Positions 18,125 to 27,350 of a stretch of 64,000 nt of DNA are shown piece by piece. Origin of the DNA: Thiohalocapsa sp. PB-PSB1 (GTDB taxonomy: Bacteria; Pseudomonadota; Gammaproteobacteria; Chromatiales; Chromatiaceae). Both the position numbers and the translations under genes were made by a program. The stretch lies in the NCBI GenBank assembly GCA_016745215.1, contig CP050890.1, positions 3,658,001 to 3,722,000 on the forward strand, read 5' to 3'. Every line of letters starts with the position of its first letter. The first letter of the stretch is position 1. The notes under the pieces are model-generated. The model saw nothing but the letters and a program-made list of their open reading frames with translations. It was not told the origin of the DNA and searched no databases.

Positions 18125-19051
18125 TTAGGATTTGGTCGCTTTGGGGCCTGCTGCCATGGTGCGACGACGTGTCGCGATGATGCCGGTCAGACCAAGCATC
18201 AGCAATGCGATTCCGGAGGGAGCAGGAATCCGGCTGATTTCGTAGTTGCCGGTGTACGAGCAATCGGCGGAGGGCGTGCCGGTTCCGTCGTAACAATCAG
18301 AAGCACCTTGGTTGGTCTCTGTCGCCGTGAAGCTATAGCTGTAGCCAGAGGAGCCCAGGAAGCTCAGATACATGACCTCGCTGGCTTGGACAAGCTCACC
18401 TGGAGCGGGTGTGTAGTCCACATAGGGGAACAATGGCGAAAGTAATGCGGTCGCATCGTATAGTCCCTGCAGCCCGACCTTGACCTGGTCATCCTTCACA
18501 TCGGGGTCGGAGTAAACATAGCCGACGTTCGGGTCGCTGGCGACGAATGCGCCACTGGTGGTCGCGCTGTCGCCGAAAATAAAGTGATTGACGGCTTCGT
18601 TGAAGGTCCGATCGGGGGTGCTGCCTCCGGGGCTGTCAATCCAGTCGGCTGAACTCTTACCGATGGACGCGAGAGCTGCATTGACGTAGGCAAGCGCCAG
18701 GCTATTGCCATTCGACGTCCAGTCCCCCTGGTTGAGAGAACGAATGAGAACATCTTTGCCGTCCACGGTGCCGGTGAGCGTGGTTAGGGCTCCACCCGCC
18801 CATGCTGAGTAGTCGAAGTCGTTGCCCAGTTCGATGTTATCGCCAGGGTCGGCCGCAGTTCCGGTCAGATATTGTTCTAGCGGATTAGAACCTGCACCGA
18901 TATTGAACAGTACGCCATCGTTATTTGTTTCTTCCCATACCGTGTACGTGTTATCGATGCTAACGCCGGTTATCGGCGTTATGGCAGCCTGGGATTGGGC
19001 AGCCCAGGTGATGCAAACGAGAAGCAAACCGATGCGATGTATTATATTCAT
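18125..19051 (-). CDS. PEP-CTERM-like exported protein
   Basis: A 308-residue protein with a signal peptide (IGLLLVCITWAAQSQAA), a beta-rich body with repeated Asp/Gly/Thr, a Cys pair near the C-terminus, and the tail IPAPSGIALLMLGLTGII then ATRRR. This matches the PEP-CTERM layout of motif, transmembrane helix and basic cluster, with IPAPSG in place of VPEPST. PEP-CTERM proteins are processed by exosortase (not seen in this window) and usually occur in species that make exopolysaccharide, which fits the Wza/Wzc genes next door. Ligand and role are unknown. Confidence 0.8.
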   Translation of the reverse strand: MNIIHRIGLLLVCITWAAQSQAAITPITGVSIDNTYTVWEETNNDGVLFNIGAGSNPLEQYLTGTAADPGDNIELGNDFDYSAWAGGALTTLTGTVDGKDVLIRSLNQGDWTSNGNSLALAYVNAALASIGKSSADWIDSPGGSTPDRTFNEAVNHFIFGDSATTSGAFVASDPNVGYVYSDPDVKDDQVKVGLQGLYDATALLSPLFPYVDYTPAPGELVQASEVMYLSFLGSSGYSYSFTATETNQGASDCYDGTGTPSADCSYTGNYEISRIPAPSGIALLMLGLTGIIATRRRTMAAGPKATKS

Positions 19052-19424
19052 TGTGGAACTCTCGATCCTGGGAAAATGAAATTACGGCTCAGACGGCAAA
19101 CAAGTCGCCGCTCAGTTTACCTTAGGCCTGACAGTTAAATCAATTCAGCAAGACCAGTGGTATCGTTGAATCTTTGCAGCATGCCAACATGACGACTGAA
19201 CCTGGCCCGATCGCGAGCACGATCGGCTCGCGTTGATGATGAGGCAGAAGGTATAGTACATCGTCGGCCTGCCCTTAACCGTTTTTTTCAGCATGCTTTT
19301 TCAGCATGCTTTTTCAGCATTTCGGGGAATCGAGAACAGCCTAAGGACAAGTTTCCATTTATCGTTGAATCGTTCAGCAAAGGTTTACAGGATACGTCGA
19401 TCAGGCCGCCTGCTGGATGTTGAT
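19052..19424. other. Intergenic region with a small tandem repeat
   Basis: About 370 bases between the PEP-CTERM and deacetylase genes. The only structure I see is three near-perfect copies of GCTTTTTCAGCAT at 19284-19320. No ORF is supported. Confidence 0.6.
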
Positions 19425-20357
19425 TCAACCGTGGCCAATCAATTCGTCCACATGGATGACCGCGCTGCGGCCCAGCGCGGACAGATTGTAGCCGCCCTCC
19501 AGGCAGGATACGATGCGCTCGCGGGCATGGCGCTTGGCGAGATCGTGCAGTTGCCTGGTGATCCAGGCATAGTCCGCTTCGCGCAGATTGAAATTCGCCA
19601 TATCGTCTTCGAGATGGCCGTCAAAACCAGCCGAGATCAGCACCAATTGTGGTTGGAAGGCTTCCAGCCGCGCAAGCCACTTGGATTCCACCGCGGCACG
19701 GAATGCCTCACCGTCGGTACCGGCGGGGAGCGGTACGTCGACGACATTGACCGCCTGCGAGTTAGCGCCGGTGCCAGGGTAGAACGGATGCTGGAAACTG
19801 GAGCAGAACAAGATGCGCTCATCACCGGCGACAATGTCCTCCGTACCGTTACCATGGTGCACATCGAAGTCGACGATGGCCACGCGCTCGAGGCCATAAT
19901 GATGGATCGCGTGGTAGGCGCCGATGGCGACATTGTTGAAAAAGCAAAAGCCCATGGCCCGATGGCGCTCGGCATGATGGCCGGGCGGACGCACGGCACA
20001 AAAGGCCGCATGATGTTGATCGCTCATGACCAGATCCACGGCCATAATAGCGGCCCCAGCGGAGCGCAACGCGGCGTTCAATGTACCATCACACATAGCG
20101 GTATCGCCGTCGATCCAGGCGAGCAAATCCGGTGCGCTGGGCGCGGCCTGGAAGATGCTTTCTACATATTCGGCATCGTGTACACGAAGTAATTGCTCGC
20201 GGCTGGCCTTCGGCGCGTCATAATGGGTAACCAACATCTCGATGCCGGAGGCGATCATCCGATCGCGGATGGCGTGCAAGCGTTCCGGTACTTCTACATG
20301 ATGCGCGCCCATCTGGTGGTCCTGACAGTCATGATGGGAGATGTATGCAAGGTTCAT
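19425..20357 (-). CDS. class II histone deacetylase-like / acetylpolyamine amidohydrolase family enzyme
   Basis: The start was set at the ATG at 20357 (MNLAYISHHDCQDHQMG); the frame extends 30 codons upstream without support. The 310-residue enzyme has the arginase-fold deacetylase motifs: RPPGHHAE (catalytic His pair), IVDFDVHHGNGTED (zinc-binding Asp and His), ISAGFDGHLED (second zinc Asp) and CLEGGYNL (transition-state Tyr). The family removes acetyl groups from lysines or small amines such as acetylpolyamines. Its position 1.6 kb from a PatZ-type lysine acetyltransferase makes protein deacetylation a possibility, but the substrate cannot be told from sequence. Confidence 0.92.
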   Translation of the reverse strand: MNLAYISHHDCQDHQMGAHHVEVPERLHAIRDRMIASGIEMLVTHYDAPKASREQLLRVHDAEYVESIFQAAPSAPDLLAWIDGDTAMCDGTLNAALRSAGAAIMAVDLVMSDQHHAAFCAVRPPGHHAERHRAMGFCFFNNVAIGAYHAIHHYGLERVAIVDFDVHHGNGTEDIVAGDERILFCSSFQHPFYPGTGANSQAVNVVDVPLPAGTDGEAFRAAVESKWLARLEAFQPQLVLISAGFDGHLEDDMANFNLREADYAWITRQLHDLAKRHARERIVSCLEGGYNLSALGRSAVIHVDELIGHG

Positions 20358-20462
20358 CGCGGTGCCCTTGGTTGTTCGAAAAAAGTGTTTTGTTTCAAGC
20401 TTAACGGGATTTTCAACAAATAACCGTACCATTCCCAAACGGCGCAATGGTGTAGCACCCTA

Positions 20463-21050
20463 GCACCCTAGGTGATGGTGCAGAAACAAGCTAAACAGGT
20501 TTTTGGCTTGGGTGTCGCCTGCCGACTCATTCGGTACCCCCATCGGCATCGGTATCGAACTGACCAACCCAATATCCGCCAAGCTCCTCGCTGAGCGCGT
20601 AGCCACGCTGTCCGAGCTTCGTCAGCATGGCCACACGACGATCGAGCAGTGCCTTTTGCTTGCTGTTGTCGTTTGCGGACAACGCATCGCATACCAGCAA
20701 GCACGTCCTCGATCGCAGCGCACTCCAGCGCCGAGCCTCGTGCACTTTCAAACGACCGGCGTCGATCCCCGCTCGTCGCTTTGCCGTTACCCTCGGCCAT
20801 GTTCAGCGCGATGGCCTGCGATGCGCGCCTACGATGCGCACAGGCGTTGATCCTTCGCGTTACGCTGTCCTTCACATGCCCGCAGTCGCGCTAGGCCCAG
20901 CCGACAGACTCGATGGCCGCACGCTAGACGTCGAGCTTTTCATGACCGAATGGCATAGGGCGTTTTCTCTCTCGATTCCGATTCCGATAGCGACCCCGAC
21001 TCCGATCGCACTCGGCCGATGCCTGGATCGCGTTGTATAGGTTATTCATG
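20463..21050 (-). pseudogene. frameshifted four-helix-bundle (S23/IVP-type) protein gene, relic copy 1
   Basis: On the minus strand, AIALNMAEGNGKATSGDRRR and SFESARGSALECAAIEDVL are followed, in a shifted frame, by CDALSANDNSKQKALLDRRV and GYALSEELGGYWVGQFDTDA. Together these make the usual ~120-residue four-helix-bundle protein of unknown function first noted in 23S rRNA intervening sequences. At least one frameshift breaks it. Downstream DNA codes for Asp/Thr-type repeats, and a CTCTCGATTCCGATTCCGAT block marks the other end. The same sequence, with its middle deleted, lies inverted at 32490-32815. Confidence 0.7.
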
Positions 21051-21539
21051 AACCGCTACTAGGGCCGGAAAGCGAAGCGCATCCCGCCGATTCCGCTGCG
21101 GTTCGGTTTGCCAGAGCCGAAGGCGAGATCCGTTGTCGCCAGCGCCGTCCGCAGCGATCAGGATTCCCCGCGCGCGCGTCTTGAATTCGTGGACGCGGAC
21201 CTCTTCGGGCTGTCTTCCACGCGTCTGCATCTCCGCACGACGATCTGTTGCGGCTTGCGCAGCGACGCAACGGGCAGCAAGAACAGGGCGGGTTGGTCTG
21301 TTCAGCCGCTCCAGCGGCCAATGCCAATGTCTGTTGAATGTGGTTGCACCCAGCCGTCTTTCTCTTCATCTTATTTGCGTCTTTGAGTCTCTGCGCGAGC
21401 CTTGGCCTTTTCTTCCTCAAGCACCTGCGCGAGCCAGCTCAGGCCAGCCCTCGGCCCTGACACCGAGAAAACTACTGTTTCGGACCCTTCGATCTGCATC
21501 AGTTCCCGCTTCCCAACTCGGAGTGCTCGCCGAGACAGG

Positions 21540-21690
21540 CGGATCATCTCGGAGACCAGCGCGATGCCCCTCGCCCAAGTGCCTCGGCTTCTGCCGAAGC
21601 AACAAGCCTGCGCAGGTGCTCGTCCAGGACCGGCACCAGCTATTCAAATCGCTTCTTGATTGCAATCTCATCGACCATGCCTCTATCACA
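21540..21690 (-). pseudogene. N-terminal remnant of an ISAzo13-family transposase
   Basis: The minus strand reads MVDEIAIKKRFE, a stop, then LVPVLDEHLRRLVASAEAEA LGRG, which matches the start of ISAzo13-family transposases, followed by a frameshift and RRALRVGKREL in another frame. Nothing further of the element is recognisable between here and the four-helix relic. The C-terminal half of a transposase from the same family is at 51958-52562. Confidence 0.6.
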
Positions 21691-21887
21691 GCGGAGCACG
21701 CATAATCTGAAGTTTCCTGATTCTGGGGTGGGTGGCGGGCCAGGTAGAGGCATGATTATTTGGGTTAGCTTAAGTCTGCGCGAACCAGCGTCAATAGGCT
21801 ACCCTCAAGTAACCACCCTGACCTGCGATTTTCAGAAATCAGGAAACTTTAGCGCATAATGAGATACTTAATTTTTTAACGGTTCCT

Positions 21888-21935
21888 TAGGCGATTGCCG
21901 GAGAGAAACGTATGTTTTTCGACAGAAATCGCTTT
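21888..21935 (-). repeat. R-family minimal repeat R6 (internally deleted)
   Basis: Only the two family ends remain: AGGCGATTGCCGGAGAGAAA joined through CGTATG to TTTTTCGACAGAAATCGCT, 48 bp in all. It lies 32 bases before the acetyltransferase start. Confidence 0.85.
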
Positions 21936-21967
21936 AATCCTATACACGCCCCGGAGGGCAGATCCTA

Positions 21968-24646
21968 ATGCGTCTCAGCGATGTCGACCAGCTTTTTGTA
22001 CCGGAACAGGTTGCAGTGTTCGGTGCCAGTGACCGCGAGGGCGCCGTGGGCAAGATGGTATATAGCAACCTGATGGCAAGCGACTACAAGGGAAATTGTT
22101 ATCCGATCAACCCGAAGTACGATCAAGTAGCCGGCAGCCGATGCTACAAGAATTTAGCCGAATTGGAGCGTCAGGTCGATCTGGCTTTGATCGTTACGCC
22201 GGCCCAGACCGTGCCAGGCATTCTCGATGAATGCGGCGATGCCGGTGTAAAAGCTGCGGTAGTGCATTCCGCCGGCTTTGGCGAACATGGTGAGCGCGGC
22301 AGCCTGTTGCAGGATCGTTTGGTGGAGGCCGCCCGGCGCAATCGTATCCGCGTTCTCGGTCCCAACTGCCTGGGTGTCATGCGCCCGAGCCATGGTCTCA
22401 ATGCCAGCTGTATCAGTGATCTGCCGGCAATTGGAAAGATCGCTTTGGTCTCCCAGTCCGGCGCGATCTGCTCCGCATTGCTGGACTGGGCCGGACCGCG
22501 CAAGGTCGGCTTTTCCGCAGTGGTGTCGCTTGGAGCTGCCGCGGATGTGGATTTTGGCGACATTCTGGATTACCTCGCCGTCGATGCACAGACCAACTGT
22601 ATTTTGCTCTACGTGGAGGGCATTCGCGATGCGCGTCGCTTCATGAGCGGGATGCGCGCGGCGGCGCGGACCAAACCCGTCATCGTGGTCAAGAGCGGTC
22701 GGCATGCTGCCGGTTCGCGGGCGGCCAAGTCGCATACCGGTGCCTTCGTCGGCTCGGCCGAGGTATTCAGCGCGGTCATGGAACGCAGCGGCGGTGTGCA
22801 GGTGGGACGCCTGGATCAACTGTTCGCGGCAGCGCAAGTATTCGGTGCTGGACGACGCATGTCCGGCAACCGCATCGCCATCGTCACCAATGGCGGCGGA
22901 CCTGGGGTATTGGCGGTGGATCGCGCGGTGGAACGTGGCCTGGTGCTGGCAGAATTCAGCGATGCAACCCGTGAGGCGCTGGAGAAGGCGCTTCCGGATT
23001 ATTGGTCCCATGGCAACCCCATCGACGTGATTGGCAATTCCTGCGCGGAGGTCTATCGGGTTGCGTTGGAAGCCTCACTTGCAGATGACGGGGTCGATGG
23101 TGTGCTGGTGTTGCTGGCGCCGATTGGCACCTGGCAGCCCAAGGCGGTTGCCGAGCAGGTGGTCGAGGCCGCGAGCAAGACGCGCAAGCCGATCTTGACC
23201 TGCTGGTTAGGCGAGACGCGGGTGGCCGAGGCGCAAACGCTGCTGTTACAAAACGGCATTCCGCATCTGGATTCGCCGGATCTTGCAGTGGACGCGATGT
23301 CCTATCTCGCCGAGCATCAACGTAATCAGCGCTTGTTAATGCAGTCGCCGGGGCCATTATCGCACCAGCCTCTACCAGATGTGGAAGGTGCGCGGCTGAT
23401 CATCGAAGGCGCGATGGCGCAAGGCCACAAGAGGCTCAGCACCCTCGAAGCCAAGGCGATTTTATCGGCCTTCCGCATCCCCACTACCCAGGCGGTGTTG
23501 GCTAGCAATCCGCATCAAGCCTTGATGGCCGCAGAGGCGCTGGGCTTTCCGGTCGTGATGAAAATCAACTCCCCGGACATCGAACACAAATCCGACGTGG
23601 ACGGCGTGCGACTCAATCTGAGCGGTGCCCGCACCATCCTGCAAACATTCGGCGAAATTACCGAGCGAGCGGCCAAATTGTGCCCGGAGGCAGACATCAC
23701 CGGTGTCACGGTGGAGCACATGGTGCCTATCCGCAATGCCCGCGAACTGATGATCACAGTGTCGCGCGACCCGGTATTCGGACCGGTGATCAGCTTCGGT
23801 GCCGGCGGTACCGACAACGAAGTACTTGCCGATCGCGCCATCGGCCTGCCGCCGCTGAACGCCTTCATTGTCCGCACCATGATCGAGCATACCCGTGCCG
23901 CACGCCTGATGGGGGCGTTTGGCAACATGCGACCGATGAATCGTCAGGCACTGTCACTGATTCTGCAGCGTGTTTCGGAAATGGTCTGCGAACTGCCCGA
24001 GATCATTGCAATGGAAATCAACCCCCTGATTGGCAACGAATCGGACGTGATCGCCGTCGATGCCAGCATTGACGTAAGCTTCCGACCGTCGCAGCAATCG
24101 CTGTACGGACATATGGCGATTCACCCCTACCCGCATCATCTGGTGGAGCGCTTGACATTACCAGACGGTACCGAGCCCATCATCCGTCCGATCCGCCCGG
24201 AGGATGCGGAGATCGAGCAAAATTTTATTCGTAGTCTGTCAGATCAGGCCAAGTATTTCCGCTTTATGCAGGCTATCAAAGAGCTGACGCCGGAGATGCT
24301 AGTACGCTTTACCCAGATCGACTACGACCGCGAGATGGCCCTGATCGGCGTTGTAGAGGAACAGGGCAACGAGGTGCAGATCGGGGTTGCCCGCTATATG
24401 TCCCGCCCTGGCGGCGACACCTGCGAATTTGCCATTGTCGTCTCCGACAGTTTCCATGCTCGCGGTGTCGGCGCGCGGCTGATGCGTTCGCTGATGCAAA
24501 ACGCCCGCAATCGGGGTCTGCGCATCATGGAGGGCGAGGTGTTGACGGCCAACACGCGTATGTTAGCCTTGGTGAAATCGCTCGGATTTCGCATTCAGGC
24601 CGACCGTGCCGATCCCAGTGTGAAATTGGTTTCCAAGCTGTTGTGA
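21968..24646 (+). CDS. patZ: PatZ/Pka-type protein lysine acetyltransferase (NDP-forming acyl-CoA synthetase-like + GNAT)
   Basis: At 892 residues it has full family length. Residues ~1-460 are the CoA-binding and CoA-ligase domains of ADP-forming acetyl-CoA synthetases (VFGASDREGAVGKMVYSNLM; VVHSAGFGEHG; VSQSGAICSALLDWA). Residues ~480-700 are an ATP-grasp domain (GFPVVMKINSPDIEHKSDVD; GVTVEHMV; ISFGAGGTDNEVLADRA). Residues ~735-890 are a GNAT acetyltransferase (FAIVVSDSFHARGVGARLMR, the acetyl-CoA pyrophosphate loop). Orthologues acetylate and inactivate acetyl-CoA synthetase and other proteins. GGAGGG precedes the ATG. Whether the ligase half is catalytic is not clear, as PatZ proteins often have lost that activity. 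It is convergent with nifM. Confidence 0.9.
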   Translation: MRLSDVDQLFVPEQVAVFGASDREGAVGKMVYSNLMASDYKGNCYPINPKYDQVAGSRCYKNLAELERQVDLALIVTPAQTVPGILDECGDAGVKAAVVHSAGFGEHGERGSLLQDRLVEAARRNRIRVLGPNCLGVMRPSHGLNASCISDLPAIGKIALVSQSGAICSALLDWAGPRKVGFSAVVSLGAAADVDFGDILDYLAVDAQTNCILLYVEGIRDARRFMSGMRAAARTKPVIVVKSGRHAAGSRAAKSHTGAFVGSAEVFSAVMERSGGVQVGRLDQLFAAAQVFGAGRRMSGNRIAIVTNGGGPGVLAVDRAVERGLVLAEFSDATREALEKALPDYWSHGNPIDVIGNSCAEVYRVALEASLADDGVDGVLVLLAPIGTWQPKAVAEQVVEAASKTRKPILTCWLGETRVAEAQTLLLQNGIPHLDSPDLAVDAMSYLAEHQRNQRLLMQSPGPLSHQPLPDVEGARLIIEGAMAQGHKRLSTLEAKAILSAFRIPTTQAVLASNPHQALMAAEALGFPVVMKINSPDIEHKSDVDGVRLNLSGARTILQTFGEITERAAKLCPEADITGVTVEHMVPIRNARELMITVSRDPVFGPVISFGAGGTDNEVLADRAIGLPPLNAFIVRTMIEHTRAARLMGAFGNMRPMNRQALSLILQRVSEMVCELPEIIAMEINPLIGNESDVIAVDASIDVSFRPSQQSLYGHMAIHPYPHHLVERLTLPDGTEPIIRPIRPEDAEIEQNFIRSLSDQAKYFRFMQAIKELTPEMLVRFTQIDYDREMALIGVVEEQGNEVQIGVARYMSRPGGDTCEFAIVVSDSFHARGVGARLMRSLMQNARNRGLRIMEGEVLTANTRMLALVKSLGFRIQADRADPSVKLVSKLL

Positions 24647-24741
24647 GCTGGGTTGGAAGGTGAGAATCGCAGAAACTTTTCTGCTTCAGCTTCGCCGCAT
24701 TGAGACACTTCGGCTAGATACAGATCGCAGCGGCAACGACC

Positions 24742-25716
24742 TTAGGCGACGGCAGACCTGCGTTGCCGCAATTCGGCGAGCCAGGCGCGCTGGGTTTCGC
24801 GGCGATGGCGTTGTTCCAATGCCTGGTGGATACGCTCGCGAACCTGATGAAAAGGCAGGGTACGGGGCGGCTGGATGCGTTCGCACAGCACCAGATGCAG
24901 GCCCAAGGGCGATTCGACGATGCCGGAGATACCGCCTTCGTCGAGCGCGAACAATGCGGCATCCACCTGTGGATACAGCTGACCGCGGATCAGCGTGCCG
25001 ATTTTGCCCTGATCCATCGCGCTGGGACATTCGGAGTGTCGGCGCGCTTGGCGGGCAAAGCGTTGCACTGCATCGGCATTGGCAGCGCTGGTATCGACGC
25101 GCAGTTTGTCGGCGATCGCCTCCAGCCGGGCACGCGCCGCCGCGCGGGTGTTCTCGTCGTAGTCGTCGTTGATGGTCACCAAAATATGGCGCGCCGTACG
25201 TCGTTCCGGAGCCGCGAAACGAGCGTGATGCAATTCGTAAAACAGTCGTTCGTCGGTTTCGGTGATGGCATCTCGTGCGGCGCCGACTCGCTGCATGACC
25301 GCGTCGAAGATCAGCTCGCGGCGCAATGCCAGGCGCAGACCGGTGCTGTCCATCCGATTCTTAGCCAGATCCGCCTCGAATTCGTGCTCGTCGGAGTAGC
25401 GGCCGACGACCTCTTGATAGGCGTCCTGCACTTGGTTGTCCGGTATCAGCACATCACCCGCCTCGTCGGAAGACAGGACCAAATCTTCGAGAGAGAAGGT
25501 CTGCTTTGCCTGACGCTCGGCCTCCGCATACTGCTCCGGCTTCAGCGTTGCAATGCTGGACTGAAAAAGTTCGCTGGCCGCGCGCAGCAGATGGTATTGA
25601 TATTCCGGACCCTGAAAGATCGGGCTTTGATCATTTGCGCCCTGAGCTGAAAATTGCTGCTGGTTTAACGGCTCTGTTCGACGTTTGGGTCGCCGATCTG
25701 GCTGTTTGTTGGTCAT
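24742..25716 (-). CDS. nifM: NifM, peptidyl-prolyl isomerase for nitrogenase Fe protein maturation
   Basis: A 324-residue protein. The N-terminal ~150 residues are helical, with a Gln-rich start. Residues ~170-300 are a parvulin-type rotamase domain (RTARHILVTINDDYDENTRA; KIGTLIRGQLYPQVDAALFA; GISGIVESPLGLHLVLCERI). NifM is needed for active NifH, the nitrogenase iron protein. ATG overlaps the TGA of nifZ (ATGA), so it is translationally coupled and last in the nifV-nifM unit. Confidence 0.92.
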   Translation of the reverse strand: MTNKQPDRRPKRRTEPLNQQQFSAQGANDQSPIFQGPEYQYHLLRAASELFQSSIATLKPEQYAEAERQAKQTFSLEDLVLSSDEAGDVLIPDNQVQDAYQEVVGRYSDEHEFEADLAKNRMDSTGLRLALRRELIFDAVMQRVGAARDAITETDERLFYELHHARFAAPERRTARHILVTINDDYDENTRAAARARLEAIADKLRVDTSAANADAVQRFARQARRHSECPSAMDQGKIGTLIRGQLYPQVDAALFALDEGGISGIVESPLGLHLVLCERIQPPRTLPFHQVRERIHQALEQRHRRETQRAWLAELRQRRSAVA

Positions 25717-26267
25717 TCGGTGTCTTCCTGTTTCGCGTTTGGCGTATCGATCTGTGTTGTTGCCGAGTTCGCGTTGGTTGCATTGACCGAATTTTCTCGT
25801 GGCGAATCTCCCGATGGCAGTGGGTCAAGGGCAGATTCCGGAACCTGCAGGGTGCTGCGACCGGAAAAATGAACATGATAAGCCACCTCGCCGGAGCCCT
25901 CGGCTGTCGCCGCGCCGCGCAGCACGCGCACAACCTCGCCAACCTCGCCCTGATCCACTAGCACGCGGCCGCCTGCTCCGAGCTTCAGCTTGGCGACCAC
26001 CTGCTCGCGAGACTCGAACCGACTTGGCGTCCATGGGGCGTCAGCTGGCTGTAATTCTTCCTCGCGGCAGCCGACCAGACGATCCTGGTCGAGGAAATGC
26101 ACGGAATAGATCAGCTGATCCTGTAAAAAGCTTCCGACATCGCGCACATAGCCTGTGCTGCCGCGGCGCACCAGCAGTTCGCCGGTGTCCATGCCCGGGT
26201 AGGTGCCGTCATTGCGCAGATTACGGGTAACCCGCACCTGGTCGCCAAATTCAAACTTAGGGCGCAT
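25713..26267 (-). CDS. nifZ: NifZ, P-cluster/MoFe protein maturation factor
   Basis: A 184-residue protein. The N-terminal half, KFEFGDQVRVTRNLRNDGTY then GELLVRRGSTGYVRDVGSFL, and the second, shorter half with KLGAGGRVLVDQGEVGEVVR show the two SH3-like barrels of NifZ. In Azotobacter NifZ helps form the second P-cluster of the MoFe protein. It overlaps nifW by 11 bases and nifM by 4, so the three genes form one tight unit. Confidence 0.93.
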   Translation of the reverse strand: MRPKFEFGDQVRVTRNLRNDGTYPGMDTGELLVRRGSTGYVRDVGSFLQDQLIYSVHFLDQDRLVGCREEELQPADAPWTPSRFESREQVVAKLKLGAGGRVLVDQGEVGEVVRVLRGAATAEGSGEVAYHVHFSGRSTLQVPESALDPLPSGDSPRENSVNATNANSATTQIDTPNAKQEDTE

Positions 26268-26661
26268 CGGGGTCAGTTGCCGAAGGGTTGTTGGTGGTAG
26301 CGGATTTTGGCGGCAGTTGGCTCATCAGGTCGTTCAATTGGATCTCTGCATGAGGCGGATCCTGCCGTTGGAACACGCGAAACACCTTCTCGGTGCGTGC
26401 ATCGGAATTGACAAAGTCCTGATAGGCACCTAGCAGCAGGTCAGCATACAGGGTAAAGCGAGCAGAGACCGTCTCCGGTTCCTGCTCGAGCTCGGCCAGA
26501 TAGTCGTGGAAGCGTTGCAGGATGTGCAGCCGGTTCACATGTACCACTGCTGGATCGAACGCAATACCGAAATAGTTCATGAAATCTTCGGCACTTTCAA
26601 GCTCTGCAAGATCGCTGTCGAACTCCTCCAGCGACTCTGGTGGCTGTAGGGTATCGCTCAT
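26257..26661 (-). CDS. nifW: NifW, nitrogenase stabilising/protective protein
   Basis: A 134-residue protein. LAELESAEDFMNYFGIAFDP, then VNRLHILQRFHDYL and LLLGAYQDFVNSDARTEKVF, are the standard NifW pattern. NifW binds the MoFe protein and helps protect it from oxygen or assists its maturation. It follows the helical-repeat gene by ~125 bases and overlaps nifZ. Confidence 0.95.
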   Translation of the reverse strand: MSDTLQPPESLEEFDSDLAELESAEDFMNYFGIAFDPAVVHVNRLHILQRFHDYLAELEQEPETVSARFTLYADLLLGAYQDFVNSDARTEKVFRVFQRQDPPHAEIQLNDLMSQLPPKSATTNNPSATDPDAP

Positions 26662-26785
26662 AATCGGCTCCTCTGGGTTGGTTTCTCTAGTTGAGTTAGG
26701 GGGTTGAGTTAGCAGTAAAACTCTGGGTCAGTTGGCAGATTCGAGCTTTGTGCCTCGGCGTTAGATCGGCAAGGTTCAGAGTTGC

Positions 26786-27328
26786 TCAGCGGCCGATGTA
26801 ATGCACGTTGTCGCCGTGGCGATCGATTTCGGCCTCGGTCGCGGCGCGCCGCGCCCAATCCAACAGGTCGGTCAAGCCAAGGCGGTCGCTGTCATCCACC
26901 AAAGCCGCTTTTTCCAAGCGCTCCAGGGCTGCGGCCGGCTGCTCCATGCGCATGAGTAAAAAGCCTGCACCTTTCAGGGCCAGTAGTAGAAAGCGGGTCA
27001 GTACCATGGACTCGCTGGCGGCGCGCTTCAGATCAGCAGCCTCCAGGTTACGCCAATCCGGGTCCAAGGCCAGCTCCCGAGCGACCAGAGCGATTGCTCG
27101 ATCGGCCACCGTCAACGCCTCGGCATAGCGCTGGCGGTAATAGAAAAAACGGTACAACGCGACCAATACAGAAAGATGCTCCGGGGCCAGGAAATAGGCC
27201 CGCATCAGGCTCTGCTCGGCGGTTTCGGTACCATAGTGTTCTGCGGCGGCTGTGATCAGCGCATCGACTTCCGCCGGCAACGGCTGGTCGAAGTACATGT
27301 CTTCGCCGGTAAAATCCAGTAGGTCCAT
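26786..27328 (-). CDS. TPR-like helical-repeat protein of the nif cluster
   Basis: The start was set at the ATG at 27328 (MDLLDFTGEDMYFDQPLPAE) because the longer frame lies inside nifV. The 180-residue protein is mostly amphipathic helix pairs (SLMRAYFLAPEHLSVLVALY; RYAEALTVADRAIALVAREL; LALKGAGFLLMRMEQPAAAL), a TPR-like scaffold, ending HGDNVHYIGR. It begins 22 bases after the nifV stop. I know of no defined function; the position between nifV and nifW suggests a role in nitrogenase assembly through protein contacts. Confidence 0.8.
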   Translation of the reverse strand: MDLLDFTGEDMYFDQPLPAEVDALITAAAEHYGTETAEQSLMRAYFLAPEHLSVLVALYRFFYYRQRYAEALTVADRAIALVARELALDPDWRNLEAADLKRAASESMVLTRFLLLALKGAGFLLMRMEQPAAALERLEKAALVDDSDRLGLTDLLDWARRAATEAEIDRHGDNVHYIGR

Positions 27329-27350
27329 AATAATCTCGTTGCGCTCGGCG

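Noticed and set aside
19284..19320. CRISPR-like or phase-variable repeat upstream of the deacetylase
   Set aside because: Three 13-14 base units without spacers, in non-coding DNA; it is a simple tandem repeat.
24736..24752. Ninth R-family copy at the nifM stop (CCTTAGGCGACGG)
   Set aside because: Only about six bases of the end match; neither the second end nor the central hairpin is present.
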